Positions 1 through 8,553 of a DNA stretch of 64,000 nucleotides are shown here, piece after piece. The position numbers and the translations under genes are program-made. Position 1 is the first letter of the stretch; every line of letters starts with the position of its first letter. This DNA comes from Massilia sp. PDC64. GTDB taxonomy: Bacteria > Pseudomonadota > Gammaproteobacteria > Burkholderiales > Burkholderiaceae_D. The stretch covers positions 248,001 through 312,000 of the forward strand of contig NZ_FMZS01000001.1 of the NCBI RefSeq assembly GCF_900101265.1, in the 5' to 3' direction. Below the pieces are notes generated by a model that was not told the origin of the DNA, did no database searches, and saw only the letters and a program-made list of their open reading frames with translations.

Positions 1-1407
1 CTGTTGCCGGCGATGTATGCCCGTGACGTGTGCAACGACCTGCCCGCGACGGCGCGCATCATCTGCGTCGGCCGTGACGAGATGTCGCAGGAAGCGTTCA
101 TCGACATGGTGGAAACCAACGCGAAATCGCACGTGAAGGAAAACGTCGACGCCGCCGCATGGCAGACGTTCCTGGACCGCATCACCTACGTCGCCGTCGA
201 CGCCGGCAACGTGGCGACCTATGCGGCACTGGCGGAAGCGCTGCGCAAGGATCCGTCGCTCACGCGCGTGTACTACCTCGCGACGCCGCCGCAGCTGTTC
301 GCGACGATCTGCGAGAACCTGGCCGCCGTGGGCCTGGCCACCGCGAATTCGCGCGTCGTGCTGGAAAAGCCGCTGGGTCGCGACCTCGCGTCGGCCAAGC
401 AGATCAACAAGGACGTCGGCAAGGTCTTCGCCGAATCGCAGATCTACCGGATCGACCACTACCTCGGCAAGGAAACCGTGCAGAACCTGCTGGCCCTGCG
501 CTTCGGTAACATCCTGTTCGAGCCGCTGTGGCGCCGCGAGTGGATTTCCGACGTGCAGATCACCATCGCGGAAAAGATCGGCGTGGGCAACCGCCTGGGC
601 TACTACGACAACTCGGGCGCGCTGCGCGACATGCTGCAGAACCACCTGCTGCAACTGCTGTGTATCGTCGCGATGGAACCGCCGACGTCGATCGCGCCGG
701 ACGCCGTGCGCGACGCCAAGCTGCAGGTGCTGCGCTCCCTGAAGCGCTTCACGCCGACGACGCTGTCGCAAAACATCGTGCGCGGCCAGTACCGCGCCGG
801 CTACGTCGACGGCCAGGCGGTGCCGGGCTACCGCGAGGAACCGGGCGCACCCAAGCAGTCGAAGACGGAAACCTTCGTCGCGATGAAGGCCGAGATCGAC
901 ACGTGGCGCTGGGCCGGCGTGCCGTTCTACCTGCGCACCGGCAAGCGCATGGCGGACCGCCTCGCGGAGATCGTCGTGCGCTTCAAAACGATTCCGCACT
1001 CGATCTTCAACCAGCCGACGTCGAGCTTCCAGCCGAACAGCCTCGTGATCCGCCTGCAGCCGGACGAAGGCCTGTCGATGAACCTGATGGCCAAGACGCC
1101 GGGCGACTCCATGCGCCTGAAGCAGGCCGAGCTCGAACTCGATTTCCGCGAACAGTTCAAGTCCCCGCGCATGGAAGCGTACGAGCGCCTGCTGCTCGAC
1201 GTCCTGCGCGGCCAGCTGACCCTGTTCATGCGCGGCGACGAACTGGAAGCCGCGTGGGAATGGGTCGAGCCGATCCTCGAATACTGGGAGCAGGACGACA
1301 CGACGCCGGTCCCGTACACGTCCGGCACGTGGGGCCCTGCCGCCGCTTCCGCGCTGATCGGCCGCGACGGCCTGCAGTGGCGCGAAGAGGCGCTGCCCGA
1401 AGACTGA
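1..1407 (+). CDS. zwf: Glucose-6-phosphate 1-dehydrogenase (5' end outside window)
   Basis: Oxidises glucose-6-phosphate to 6-phosphogluconolactone with NAD(P)+, the entry step of the oxidative pentose phosphate and Entner-Doudoroff routes. The frame is open from base 1 and gives 468 residues. The family is about 490 long, so roughly 25 N-terminal residues with the Rossmann GxxGDL motif lie upstream of the window. The family signature RIDHYLGKE is at visible residues 150-158 and supplies the substrate-binding His/Lys. The C-terminal half (DNSGALRDMLQNHLLQ; PFYLRTGKRM) is typical of Zwf. It is followed 10 bases later by hexR, whose product represses zwf-type genes in related bacteria, so the two are probably one transcript. 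Family assignment is certain; only the start is missing. Confidence 0.97.
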   Translation: MLPAMYARDVCNDLPATARIICVGRDEMSQEAFIDMVETNAKSHVKENVDAAAWQTFLDRITYVAVDAGNVATYAALAEALRKDPSLTRVYYLATPPQLFATICENLAAVGLATANSRVVLEKPLGRDLASAKQINKDVGKVFAESQIYRIDHYLGKETVQNLLALRFGNILFEPLWRREWISDVQITIAEKIGVGNRLGYYDNSGALRDMLQNHLLQLLCIVAMEPPTSIAPDAVRDAKLQVLRSLKRFTPTTLSQNIVRGQYRAGYVDGQAVPGYREEPGAPKQSKTETFVAMKAEIDTWRWAGVPFYLRTGKRMADRLAEIVVRFKTIPHSIFNQPTSSFQPNSLVIRLQPDEGLSMNLMAKTPGDSMRLKQAELELDFREQFKSPRMEAYERLLLDVLRGQLTLFMRGDELEAAWEWVEPILEYWEQDDTTPVPYTSGTWGPAAASALIGRDGLQWREEALPED

Positions 1408-1417
1408 AGGAACTAAC

Positions 1418-2272
1418 GTGCTGCTCGATTCGATCCGTACCCAGCTCGACTCGCTGTCCAAGTCCGAGCGCAAGGTGGCGCTCGCCGTGCTGGCCGCGCC
1501 CAGCGCCACCGTCAGCCAGAACATCACGGCGCTGGCGCGCAGCGCGCAGGTGTCCGAGCCGACCGTCGTGCGCTTTTGCCGCACGCTCGGCTACGACGGC
1601 TGGCACGAGTTCAAGCTGAAGCTCGCGCAAGGCCTCGCGCTGGCACTGCCCGGCGCCAGCGAGCAGCCGGCGCAGGACGACCTGGCCGCGGACCTCGTCA
1701 ACAAGATCTGCAGCCGCTCGATCAACACCCTGCTCGACCTGCGCAACAACCTAAAACCGGAACTGATCCAGAAGGCGCTCGACATCCTGTCGCGCGCCAA
1801 CAAGATCGAATTCTACGGCCAGGGCACGTCCGGCTTCGTCGCAGCCGACGCGCAGCACAAGTTCTTCCGCTCGGGCGTCCCGACCGTCGCGTACACCGAC
1901 CCCGCGATCCACGCCATCGCGGCCGCGCTGCTGCGCGAAGGCGACGCGCTCGTCGCGATCTCCCAGCGCGGCAACAACCCGTCGCTCACGCGCTCCGCCA
2001 AGCTGGCGCGCCGCGGCGGCGCCGACGTGATCGTGCTGGCGCCGTCCGGCACGCCGCTGGCGGACATGGCGAGCCTCCTGATTCCGATCGACCTCGTGTT
2101 CGCGATCGACCCGTACACGCCAATCTCGGCGCGCCTCGCCTACCTCGTCGTCATCGACGTGCTCGCGGTCGGCCTCGCGCTGCAGCGCGGTCCGGAATTC
2201 CGCAAGAAGATGCAGAACGCGCAGAAGGCGTTGCAGGAATTCGATTTGCAGTTCGATTCGTTCATCGGATGA
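1418..2272 (+). CDS. hexR: HexR-like RpiR-family transcriptional regulator
   Basis: RpiR/MurR-type repressor of central carbon metabolism. Known HexR proteins bind zwf, edd and eda promoters and release DNA on binding 2-keto-3-deoxy-6-phosphogluconate. The 284-residue protein has an N-terminal helix-turn-helix (about residues 1-75, including SEPTVVRFCRTLGYDGW) and a C-terminal SIS phosphosugar-binding domain (about 120-250, including EFYGQGTSGFVAADAQHKF and ISQRGNNPSLTRSAKLARR). The start is a GTG with AAGGA eight bases upstream. Its position directly behind zwf supports the HexR rather than a MurR or RpiR identity. The stop overlaps the next ATG. Confidence 0.9.
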   Translation: MLLDSIRTQLDSLSKSERKVALAVLAAPSATVSQNITALARSAQVSEPTVVRFCRTLGYDGWHEFKLKLAQGLALALPGASEQPAQDDLAADLVNKICSRSINTLLDLRNNLKPELIQKALDILSRANKIEFYGQGTSGFVAADAQHKFFRSGVPTVAYTDPAIHAIAAALLREGDALVAISQRGNNPSLTRSAKLARRGGADVIVLAPSGTPLADMASLLIPIDLVFAIDPYTPISARLAYLVVIDVLAVGLALQRGPEFRKKMQNAQKALQEFDLQFDSFIG

Positions 2273-2856
2273 CTTCCCCCGTCTTCTTCGATACCGCAGA
2301 AGACTTCCGCGCCTGGCTCGCGGCCCACGGGCACGAGGCAAAAGAACTGCTCGTGGGCTTTCACAAGGTCGGCACGGGCAAGCCGTGCATGACGTGGTCC
2401 GAATCCGTCGACCAGGCACTGTGCTACGGCTGGATCGACGGCGTGCGCAAGCGCGTGGACGATGCCACCTACACGATCCGCTTCACGCCGAGAAAAGCCG
2501 GCTCGATCTGGAGCGCGGTGAACATCGACAAGGTCGCGACCCTGCGCGAGCAGGGCCTCATGACGCCGGCCGGCGAAGCGGCGTTCGCGCTGCGCTCGGA
2601 AGACCGCTCGCGCGTGTATTCGCACGAGCGCGAGACGCCCGCCGAACTGTCGCCCGAGGACCTCGCACGCTTCCGGCGCCACAAGGCCGCGTGGGCGTTT
2701 TTCGAAACGTGCCCGCCCGGCGCCCGCAAGCGCATGATCCACGTCGTGACGAGCGCGAAGAAGCCGGAAACGCGGGCCGCGCGGCTCGATCGGCTCATCG
2801 CCGCGTGTGCGGAAGGCCGGCGGCTCGACGTGTGGACGTCGGCTAAAAATCAGTAG
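2269..2856 (+). CDS. YdeI/OmpD-associated family protein
   Basis: A 195-residue protein of the YdeI/OmdA family (conserved core LLVGFHKVGTGKPCMTWSE, then ALCYGWIDGVRKRVDD and RFTPRKAGSIWSAVN). Members occur widely as small cytoplasmic or periplasm-linked proteins of unresolved function; the family name comes from an OmpD-associated member. No signal peptide is visible. The ATG overlaps the hexR stop as ATGA, so translation is probably coupled to hexR, although a role in sugar metabolism does not follow from that. Its 3' end overlaps the convergent oxidoreductase gene by seven bases. Confidence 0.85.
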   Translation: MTSPVFFDTAEDFRAWLAAHGHEAKELLVGFHKVGTGKPCMTWSESVDQALCYGWIDGVRKRVDDATYTIRFTPRKAGSIWSAVNIDKVATLREQGLMTPAGEAAFALRSEDRSRVYSHERETPAELSPEDLARFRRHKAAWAFFETCPPGARKRMIHVVTSAKKPETRAARLDRLIAACAEGRRLDVWTSAKNQ

Positions 2857-3461
2857 CCGACCGTGAACCGCTCGCGCACGTGCGCCGGCTTCTCGATCTC
2901 GTCGACCAGCGCGATGGCGTAGTCTTCGTACGAGATCGTGCTGCCCTTCTCGCCCACCAGCAGTTCGTCCTTGGCGAGACGGAATTTACCGGTACGTTCG
3001 CCCGGCACGAACAGGGCGGACGGCGAGATGAACGTCCAATCGAGGTCGCTCACGCCACGCAGCGCATCCAGGAAATCGGCACCCTTCGTGGCCTCGTCCT
3101 TGTACGCGGCCGGAAAATCGGGCTGGTCGACGAGGCGCTTGCCCGGCGCGACGAACAGGCTGCCGGCGCCGCCCACGACGAGATAACGTTTTACGCCGGA
3201 CGCGCGCACGGCGCCGATCAGCGCGGCCGGGTCGGTGTCGAGAAAGCGCACGGAACTGACGACGGCGTCGTGGCCCTTCAGCACCTCGGCCAGGCCGGCC
3301 GGGTCGGCGACGTCGCCGCGCACGGCGGTGACGCCGGCGCGTGCCGGGACTTTCGATGGATCGCGGACGATGGCCGTGACCTGGTGGTTGCGCGAAACGA
3401 GTTCGTTCAGGATGCGCGTGCCGACGTTGCCGGAGGCGCCGATGAGAGCGATGCGTGCCAT
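2850..3461 (-). CDS. NAD(P)-binding Rossmann-fold oxidoreductase (NmrA/SDR-like)
   Basis: A 203-residue atypical short-chain dehydrogenase-like protein. The N-terminus MARIALIGASGNVG carries the GxxGxxG dinucleotide-binding motif, and the sequence continues through AIVRDPSKVPA and VRGDVADPAGLAEVLKGHDAVVS as in NAD(P)H-binding YwnB/NmrA-like proteins. No conserved YxxxK catalytic pair is obvious, so it may be a redox sensor or a reductase. It is divergent from an HxlR regulator across a 145-bp gap. This is a recurring arrangement in which the regulator controls the oxidoreductase, usually in response to electrophiles or quinones; that link is inferred. Confidence 0.85.
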   Translation of the reverse strand: MARIALIGASGNVGTRILNELVSRNHQVTAIVRDPSKVPARAGVTAVRGDVADPAGLAEVLKGHDAVVSSVRFLDTDPAALIGAVRASGVKRYLVVGGAGSLFVAPGKRLVDQPDFPAAYKDEATKGADFLDALRGVSDLDWTFISPSALFVPGERTGKFRLAKDELLVGEKGSTISYEDYAIALVDEIEKPAHVRERFTVGY

Positions 3462-3494
3462 GTGTGTGACTCCCTTGGTCTTGGGTTGAGGATA

Positions 3495-3511
3495 GGTCTA
3501 AAAACGAGACC
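3495..3511. promoter_or_regulatory. Small inverted repeat between oxidoreductase and HxlR genes
   Basis: GGTCT (3495-3499) and AGACC (3507-3511) form 5-bp arms around a 7-base A-rich spacer in the divergent intergenic region. It could be the HxlR operator. The arms are short and the assignment is weak. Confidence 0.25.
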
Positions 3512-3606
3512 GACGAGGCATCTTATGCTAGTCTTCATGCGCCGCACAAGAAGTCAACGCGGCGTGATCAGGTCAGCCGGAACTGACTGCTATCCCTGGA
3601 AGAATC

Positions 3607-3987
3607 ATGGCCAAGACGAATTTACTGGCCGCCGACGGCGGCTTCGAACAACCCTGCCCCATCCGCGACGTGCTGGACCGCATCGGCGACCAGTGGAGCT
3701 TCCTCGTGCTCGCTTCGCTCGACGGCGGCACGAAGCGTTTCAATGAACTCATGCGCGAACTGGGCGACATCTCCAAGCAGATGCTGTCGCTGACCCTGAA
3801 ACGGCTGGAGGAAGACGGTTTCGTGCGCCGTACCGTGTATGCGGAAGTGCCGCCCAAGGTCGAGTACGACCTTACGCCGCTGGGGCGCTCCTTCCTCGTG
3901 CCGATGAAGGGTCTCGTCGCGTGGGCGGACGACCATCACCGCCTGGTATGCGAGGCGCGTGCGCATTACCGGAGCAGCATGCCGTAA
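3607..3987 (+). CDS. HxlR-family winged-helix transcriptional regulator
   Basis: A 126-residue HxlR-type (MarR-related) DNA-binding protein. CPIRDVLDRIGDQWSFLVL carries the family's conserved Cys near residue 17 followed by the first helix. RFNELMRELGDISKQMLSLTLKRLEEDGFVRR is the recognition region and wing, and VEYDLTPLGRSF is the terminal beta-hairpin typical of the family. The N-terminal Cys is redox-active in some homologues such as HypR and QorR. It is transcribed away from the Rossmann oxidoreductase gene, the probable target. A start at ATG 3607 with GGAAG upstream fits the family N-terminus. Confidence 0.92.
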   Translation: MAKTNLLAADGGFEQPCPIRDVLDRIGDQWSFLVLASLDGGTKRFNELMRELGDISKQMLSLTLKRLEEDGFVRRTVYAEVPPKVEYDLTPLGRSFLVPMKGLVAWADDHHRLVCEARAHYRSSMP

Positions 3988-4016
3988 AGAAACTATCTCC
4001 TGGATTGGTTTTTATT

Positions 4017-4022
4017 TATAAT
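4017..4022 (+). promoter_or_regulatory. Perfect -10 box upstream of the GH95 gene
   Basis: TATAAT sits in an AT-rich stretch (about 4000-4030). Transcription would start near 4029. That would leave the in-frame ATG at 4032 almost without a leader and favours the downstream TTG start at 4083. No convincing -35 box was seen. Confidence 0.45.
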
Positions 4023-4082
4023 AAACAATCGATGGCGCGCAGCCGGCGCCGTGCGACTCACTACAATCACCAGGAGACAACA

Positions 4083-6572
4083 TTGGGTAAAACAGGTCAT
4101 CAACAGATCAACCCGACCCGGCGGCGCGTGCTCGGCACGCTGGGCCTCGCGGCCGCCGCGACCGGCATGCCCGGCCTGGCCGGCGCCACCGTCGTGGCAC
4201 GCACGGACGGCGGCAAGGAACAACTGGCGTTGTGGTACGAGCGCCCCGCCGGCCCATGGGTCGAGGCCCTCCCCGTCGGCAACGGTCGGCTCGGCGCCAT
4301 GGTGTACGGCCGCCCGCTGCAGGAGCGCCTGCAACTGAACGAAGACACGCTGTGGGCCGGCGGTCCGTACCGCTTCGACAATCCCGAATTCAAGACCGCG
4401 CTGCCGCGCGTGCGCGCACTGATCGACGACGGCCGCTTCATCGAAGCACGTGACCTGGTGGCGAAATCGATGATCTCGAAGCCGGCCACGCAAATGCCTT
4501 ACGGGACCGCCGGCGACCTGCTGCTGGACTTCCATGGCCTCACGCCGGCAACGTCGTATCGCCGCTCGCTCGACCTCGACAGCGCCATCGCCACGACACG
4601 CTTTACGAGCGGCGGCGCGCGCCACGTGCGCGAGACGTTCGCGAGCGCGCCCGACCAGGTGATCGTGCTGCACCTGCAGGCCAACGGCGGCGGCACACTG
4701 GATTTCGACGTCGGCTACCGCCACCCGCGCCAGGTCGATTACGGCAAGGCCAATTACGACGGCAAGTCCGCAGACGACCCCTCGGCCGCCACGGGTGCCC
4801 CCTGGGATGTGAAGGAAGACCTGGAGGAATCGAAGCGGCCGGCCAGCCTGGCGATCCGCGCGGACGGTCCGCGCGCCCTGTTGGTCGAAGGCGGCAACGC
4901 GGACGCTGCCGGCGTCAAGGGCGTGCTGCGCTATGCCGTGCGCGTGCAGGCTCTGGGCGACGGCAAGGTAACGGTCGAAGGCGACCGCCTGCGCGTGCGC
5001 GGCGCGCGCGAGGTCACGCTGCTCATCGGCGCCGCCACCAGCTTCGTCAATTTCCGCGACACGAGCGGCGACCCGGTGCAGGCCGTACGCACCCGCCTGG
5101 ACGCCGCCGCACGCAAGCCGTATGCACGCCTGCGCGCGGACCACGTCAAGGCGCACCGCGCGCTGTTCTCGCGCCTGTCGCTGCGCCTCGGCCGCGCGGA
5201 CGCGGGCGCCGCCATCCCCACCGATGCGCGCATCGCCGCCGTCCCGCAGACGGACGACGCCGCGCTCGCGGGACTGTCCGCGCTGTACCTGCAATATGGC
5301 CGCTATCTGCTGATCTCGTCGTCGCGGCCGGGCAGCCAGCCCGCGAATTTGCAGGGCATCTGGAACGAAGGCATCTATCCGCCATGGGGCGGCAAGTACA
5401 CGATCAACATCAACACGGAGATGAACTACTGGCCGGCGGAAGCGGCGAACCTGGGCGAGTGCGTGGAACCGGTCGTGAGGATGGTCGAGGAACTGGCCGT
5501 GAACGGTGCCGACGTCGCGCGCGACAGCTATGGCGCCCGCGGCTGGGTCGCACACCACAACACGGACCTGTGGCGCGCGGCGGCGCCCATCGACGGCCCG
5601 AACTGGGGCATGTGGCCCTGCGGCGGCGCATGGATGTGCAAGACGCTGTGGGACCACTACGAATACGCCCCGGACGATGCTTTCCTGCGCCGCATCTACC
5701 CGCTGCTGAAGGGCGCCTCGCAGTTCTTCGTCGACGTGCTCGTCGAGGATCCGAAAGGCCGCGGCCTCGTGACGTCGCCGTCGATCTCGCCCGAAAACAC
5801 GCACCATCCCGACGTGGCCGTGTGCGCGGGTCCCGCGATGGACCGCCAGATCGTGCGCGACCTGTTCGCGTGGACGCTCGCGGCGCACGAGAAGCTGCGC
5901 GACCCGGATGCGGACTTCCGCAAGATCGTGGAAGCGAAACGCGCGCGCCTGGCGCCGGACCGCGTGGGCGCCCAGGGCCAGTTGCAGGAATGGCTCGATG
6001 ATTGGGACGGCCAGGCGCCGGAACAGCATCATCGCCACGTGTCGCACCTGTACGCCATCTATCCCAGCGAACAGATCAACGTACGCGACACGCCGGAACT
6101 GATCGCGGCGGCCAAGACGACGCTGAACACGCGCGGCGATTTGTCGACCGGCTGGGCCACGGCATGGCGGCTGGCCCTGTGGACGCGCATGGGCGACGGC
6201 GAGCGTGCCTACGGCATCCTGCGCGGCCTGCTGGACCGGCAGCGTACGTATCCGAACATGTTCGATTCGCACCCGCCGTTCCAGATCGACGGCAATTTCG
6301 GCGGCGCGGCCGCCATCCTGGAAATGCTCGTGCAGTCGTGGGGCGGCGAGATTCGCATCCTGCCCGCGCTGCCGCGTGCTTGGCCGGAGGGTCTGGTCCA
6401 CGGGGTGCGCGCCCGCGGCGGCATCGAGGTCGACGTGGACTGGGCCGGCGGCCGCGCCACGCGCGTCGCACTGCGCGGCAAGCCGGGGCAAGCGGCAAAG
6501 GTGCGGGTCGGCGAGCGCCTCGTGACCGTCAAGCTCGACGCATCGGGACGCGCGCGCGTCCCGCTTAGTTGA
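4083..6572 (+). CDS. Glycoside hydrolase family 95 (alpha-L-fucosidase type), Tat-exported
   Basis: An inverting exo-glycosidase that by family releases alpha-1,2-linked L-fucose (some members alpha-L-galactose) from glycans. From the proposed TTG start it is 829 residues. An early twin-arginine signal (RRRVLGTLGLAAA) indicates folded export to the periplasm. Catalytic-site motifs are intact: NINTEMNYWPAE gives Asn442 and Asn444, SPSISPEN gives the general acid Glu571, and QIDGNFGG gives Asp736. These match Asn421, Asn423, Glu566 and Asp766 of the Bifidobacterium enzyme AfcA. AGGAG ends seven bases before TTG 4083; an ATG at 4032 in frame is the alternative start. No fucose catabolic genes are adjacent. 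The 3' end overlaps the convergent MFS gene by eight bases. Confidence 0.92.
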   Translation: MGKTGHQQINPTRRRVLGTLGLAAAATGMPGLAGATVVARTDGGKEQLALWYERPAGPWVEALPVGNGRLGAMVYGRPLQERLQLNEDTLWAGGPYRFDNPEFKTALPRVRALIDDGRFIEARDLVAKSMISKPATQMPYGTAGDLLLDFHGLTPATSYRRSLDLDSAIATTRFTSGGARHVRETFASAPDQVIVLHLQANGGGTLDFDVGYRHPRQVDYGKANYDGKSADDPSAATGAPWDVKEDLEESKRPASLAIRADGPRALLVEGGNADAAGVKGVLRYAVRVQALGDGKVTVEGDRLRVRGAREVTLLIGAATSFVNFRDTSGDPVQAVRTRLDAAARKPYARLRADHVKAHRALFSRLSLRLGRADAGAAIPTDARIAAVPQTDDAALAGLSALYLQYGRYLLISSSRPGSQPANLQGIWNEGIYPPWGGKYTININTEMNYWPAEAANLGECVEPVVRMVEELAVNGADVARDSYGARGWVAHHNTDLWRAAAPIDGPNWGMWPCGGAWMCKTLWDHYEYAPDDAFLRRIYPLLKGASQFFVDVLVEDPKGRGLVTSPSISPENTHHPDVAVCAGPAMDRQIVRDLFAWTLAAHEKLRDPDADFRKIVEAKRARLAPDRVGAQGQLQEWLDDWDGQAPEQHHRHVSHLYAIYPSEQINVRDTPELIAAAKTTLNTRGDLSTGWATAWRLALWTRMGDGERAYGILRGLLDRQRTYPNMFDSHPPFQIDGNFGGAAAILEMLVQSWGGEIRILPALPRAWPEGLVHGVRARGGIEVDVDWAGGRATRVALRGKPGQAAKVRVGERLVTVKLDASGRARVPLS

Positions 6573-7866
6573 CCACCTCCGGTGCTGCCGCCGGCGCCGG
6601 AGCAACAGCGCGGCGCCGCGCCAGCAGCACGATCAGCGCGGCGACGCCGCACGCCGCCGCGGCCGTGTACACGGCCGGCGAATACGTGAACGCGATCGTG
6701 CGGATGCGGCCCGCGCCGTAGGCGGCCACCGCTGCGCCCAGCTGGTGGCCGGCGAAGATCCAGCCGAAGATCATCGGCGCGCGCTTGCCCCACGCCTGCG
6801 CGGCCAGGCGGACGGTCGGCGGCACGGTCGCGATCCAGTCGAGGCCATAGAACATGGCGAACAACGACAGGCCCGTGAGCGTGAAGTCGGCCGACGGCAG
6901 CCACGCGAGCGACAGCCCGCGCATGCCGTAGTACCAGCACAGCAGGTAGCGGCTGTCGTAGCGGTCGGACAGCCAGCCGGACAGGATCGTGCCCACGAGG
7001 TCGAACGTGCCCATCATCGCCAGCACGGACGCGGCCGGCACGGCGCCCAGGCCCGCGTCGCCGCACAGCGAGATGAAGTGGGTCTGGATCAGGCCATTCG
7101 TCGACAGGCCGCAGATGAAGAAGCTGCCGAACAGTACCCAGAACACGCGGTCGGCGCGCACGCTGGCCAGCGTGGTGAACGGCGTGCGGATCGACACGGG
7201 CGCACAGGCCGGCACGACGGGCTTCATGGAGGTGTCGCCGCCATACGGTACGAGGCCCAGTTCCTGCGGATGGTCGCGCACGAACAGCAGCGCGAGCACG
7301 GCCACGAGCGCGCAGCTGGCCATCACGGGCAGCAGCGCCATGCGCCAGCCGCCATGCTCGATCAGCCACGTGCCGACCGGGAGGAACACGAGCTGCCCCG
7401 TCGCCGAACTGGCCGTGAGGAGTCCCATCACGAGGCCGCGGCGCTGTTCGAACCAGCGGTTGGCGACGACGGCGTTGAGCACCAGGGCCGTCATGCCGGA
7501 GCCGATCCCCAGCATCACGCCCAGCAGCAGCACGAGTTGCCAGAAGTCCGTCATCTGGCGCACGAGACCGAGGCCGGCCGCGATGACGGCGAGCGCCGTC
7601 ACCATCACGTTGCGCAGGCCGAAGCGCTCCATCAGCAGCGCGGAAAAGGGGCCCATCAGGCCGAACAGGGCGAAACGCACGGCGAGCGCGGACGAGATCT
7701 GGTCGACGCTCCAGCCGAATTCATGGCTCAGGGGTTTGAGCAGCGCGCCCGGCAGGCCGAGGGCGGCGGACGACGACAGGGCCGTCAGGAAGGTGATGGC
7801 GGCGACGAGCCAGCCGTAGTGCAGGCCGCGGCGGCCCATCCACTGGGCGAGAGAAGTGGAAAGCAT
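6565..7866 (-). CDS. MFS transporter, oxalate/formate-antiporter or monocarboxylate-like
   Basis: A 433-residue 12-helix major facilitator. The N-terminal HYGWLVAAITFLTALSSSA, the loop motif DRYDSRY between helices 8 and 9, and LGIGSGMTALVLNAVVANRW resemble the OFA/MCT branch, which moves small organic anions. The substrate cannot be read from sequence. Its start lies eight bases downstream of the tetR stop on the same strand, so the regulator and transporter form one operon behind the twin operators. TetR-controlled members of this type can import a substrate or export a toxic compound; the direction here is unknown. Confidence 0.88.
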   Translation of the reverse strand: MLSTSLAQWMGRRGLHYGWLVAAITFLTALSSSAALGLPGALLKPLSHEFGWSVDQISSALAVRFALFGLMGPFSALLMERFGLRNVMVTALAVIAAGLGLVRQMTDFWQLVLLLGVMLGIGSGMTALVLNAVVANRWFEQRRGLVMGLLTASSATGQLVFLPVGTWLIEHGGWRMALLPVMASCALVAVLALLFVRDHPQELGLVPYGGDTSMKPVVPACAPVSIRTPFTTLASVRADRVFWVLFGSFFICGLSTNGLIQTHFISLCGDAGLGAVPAASVLAMMGTFDLVGTILSGWLSDRYDSRYLLCWYYGMRGLSLAWLPSADFTLTGLSLFAMFYGLDWIATVPPTVRLAAQAWGKRAPMIFGWIFAGHQLGAAVAAYGAGRIRTIAFTYSPAVYTAAAACGVAALIVLLARRRAVAPAPAAAPEVVN

Positions 7867-7874
7867 GGGAATCC

Positions 7875-8441
7875 TTAGTCGAGAAGACGGGCCGTGGCCG
7901 CGTCGAGGATGCGGTGGGCGTACGCGTCGTCGTCGACGGCGCGTGCCAGCACGAGGGCGCCGACCATCGTGGAAAACGCGGCGAGCGCGTCGTCCGGCGT
8001 CGCGTCCGGGTTCTTCCTGCGCATGGCGTCGCCAAGGATGTCGACGAAGGTCTTCACGCCCGCCTCGAAGTGGCGCGGCAATTCCGGGCCATGGCGGGCG
8101 GCGTCCGGGCCGAGCGAGGCGATGACGCAGCCGGTACCCGGGCGGCCGCGGTGACCGGGCGTCAGGTAGCGACGCACGAGGGCCTGGTAGGCGCTCTCCC
8201 CCGCGTCCGCCGCCGCGCGCCGCCAGCCGTTGATGCCGGTCTCCAGCGCGCGGTCGCACGCCTGGGCGATCAGGTCGTCCTTGGACTTGAACTGCTTATA
8301 GAACGCGCCGTGCGTGAGGCCGGCGGCGGCCATCAGTTCGGCGAGGCCGACGCCGTCGAAGCCCCGTTCGCGGAACAGGCGGCTGGCGGCGTCGATGACG
8401 GCCTGGCGGTTTTCCTCCGCCTGGATTCGATTGACTCGCAT
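7875..8441 (-). CDS. TetR/AcrR-family repressor
   Basis: A 188-residue regulator. Residues 1-50 are a TetR DNA-binding domain (RQAVIDAASRLFRERGFDGV, then LMAAAGLTHGAFYKQFKSKDDL), followed by an all-helical ligand domain (TetR_C of the YfiR/LfrR sort). Translation from ATG 8441 has GGAGGAAACC immediately upstream, so I prefer this start over an in-frame one 24 bases earlier. It is first in the operon with the MFS gene. The two near-identical palindromes at 8452-8509 lie directly upstream, so autorepression with co-control of the transporter is the natural reading. Confidence 0.92.
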   Translation of the reverse strand: MRVNRIQAEENRQAVIDAASRLFRERGFDGVGLAELMAAAGLTHGAFYKQFKSKDDLIAQACDRALETGINGWRRAAADAGESAYQALVRRYLTPGHRGRPGTGCVIASLGPDAARHGPELPRHFEAGVKTFVDILGDAMRRKNPDATPDDALAAFSTMVGALVLARAVDDDAYAHRILDAATARLLD

Positions 8442-8451
8442 GGTTTCCTCC

Positions 8452-8509
8452 AAAATGGATGTCAATCATAATCCATTTTCGAAAATAGATGTCAAACACA
8501 ATCTATTTT
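8452..8509. promoter_or_regulatory. Twin 28-bp palindromic operators for the adjacent TetR repressor
   Basis: Two tandem elements with perfect 9-bp arms and 10-bp spacers. Element 1 is AAAATGGAT (8452-8460) with ATCCATTTT (8471-8479). Element 2 is AAAATAGAT (8482-8490) with ATCTATTTT (8501-8509). Their spacers are related (GTCAATCATA and GTCAAACACA), and the elements repeat at exactly 30 bp. On the minus strand TTGACA (8495-8490) and TATGAT (8470-8465) could be -35/-10 boxes (19-bp spacing) of the tetR promoter, so a bound repressor would block RNA polymerase. The msrC-like gene on the other side may also be affected. Confidence 0.75.
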
Positions 8510-8553
8510 TACTGCCGTAAAATACGCGTTTTCGACAACGCAGCGTGTCCCCC

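Noticed and set aside
3993..6605. Long antisense open frame opposite the GH95 gene
   Set aside because: Same GC-bias effect; the sense strand encodes an intact GH95 enzyme with all catalytic residues.
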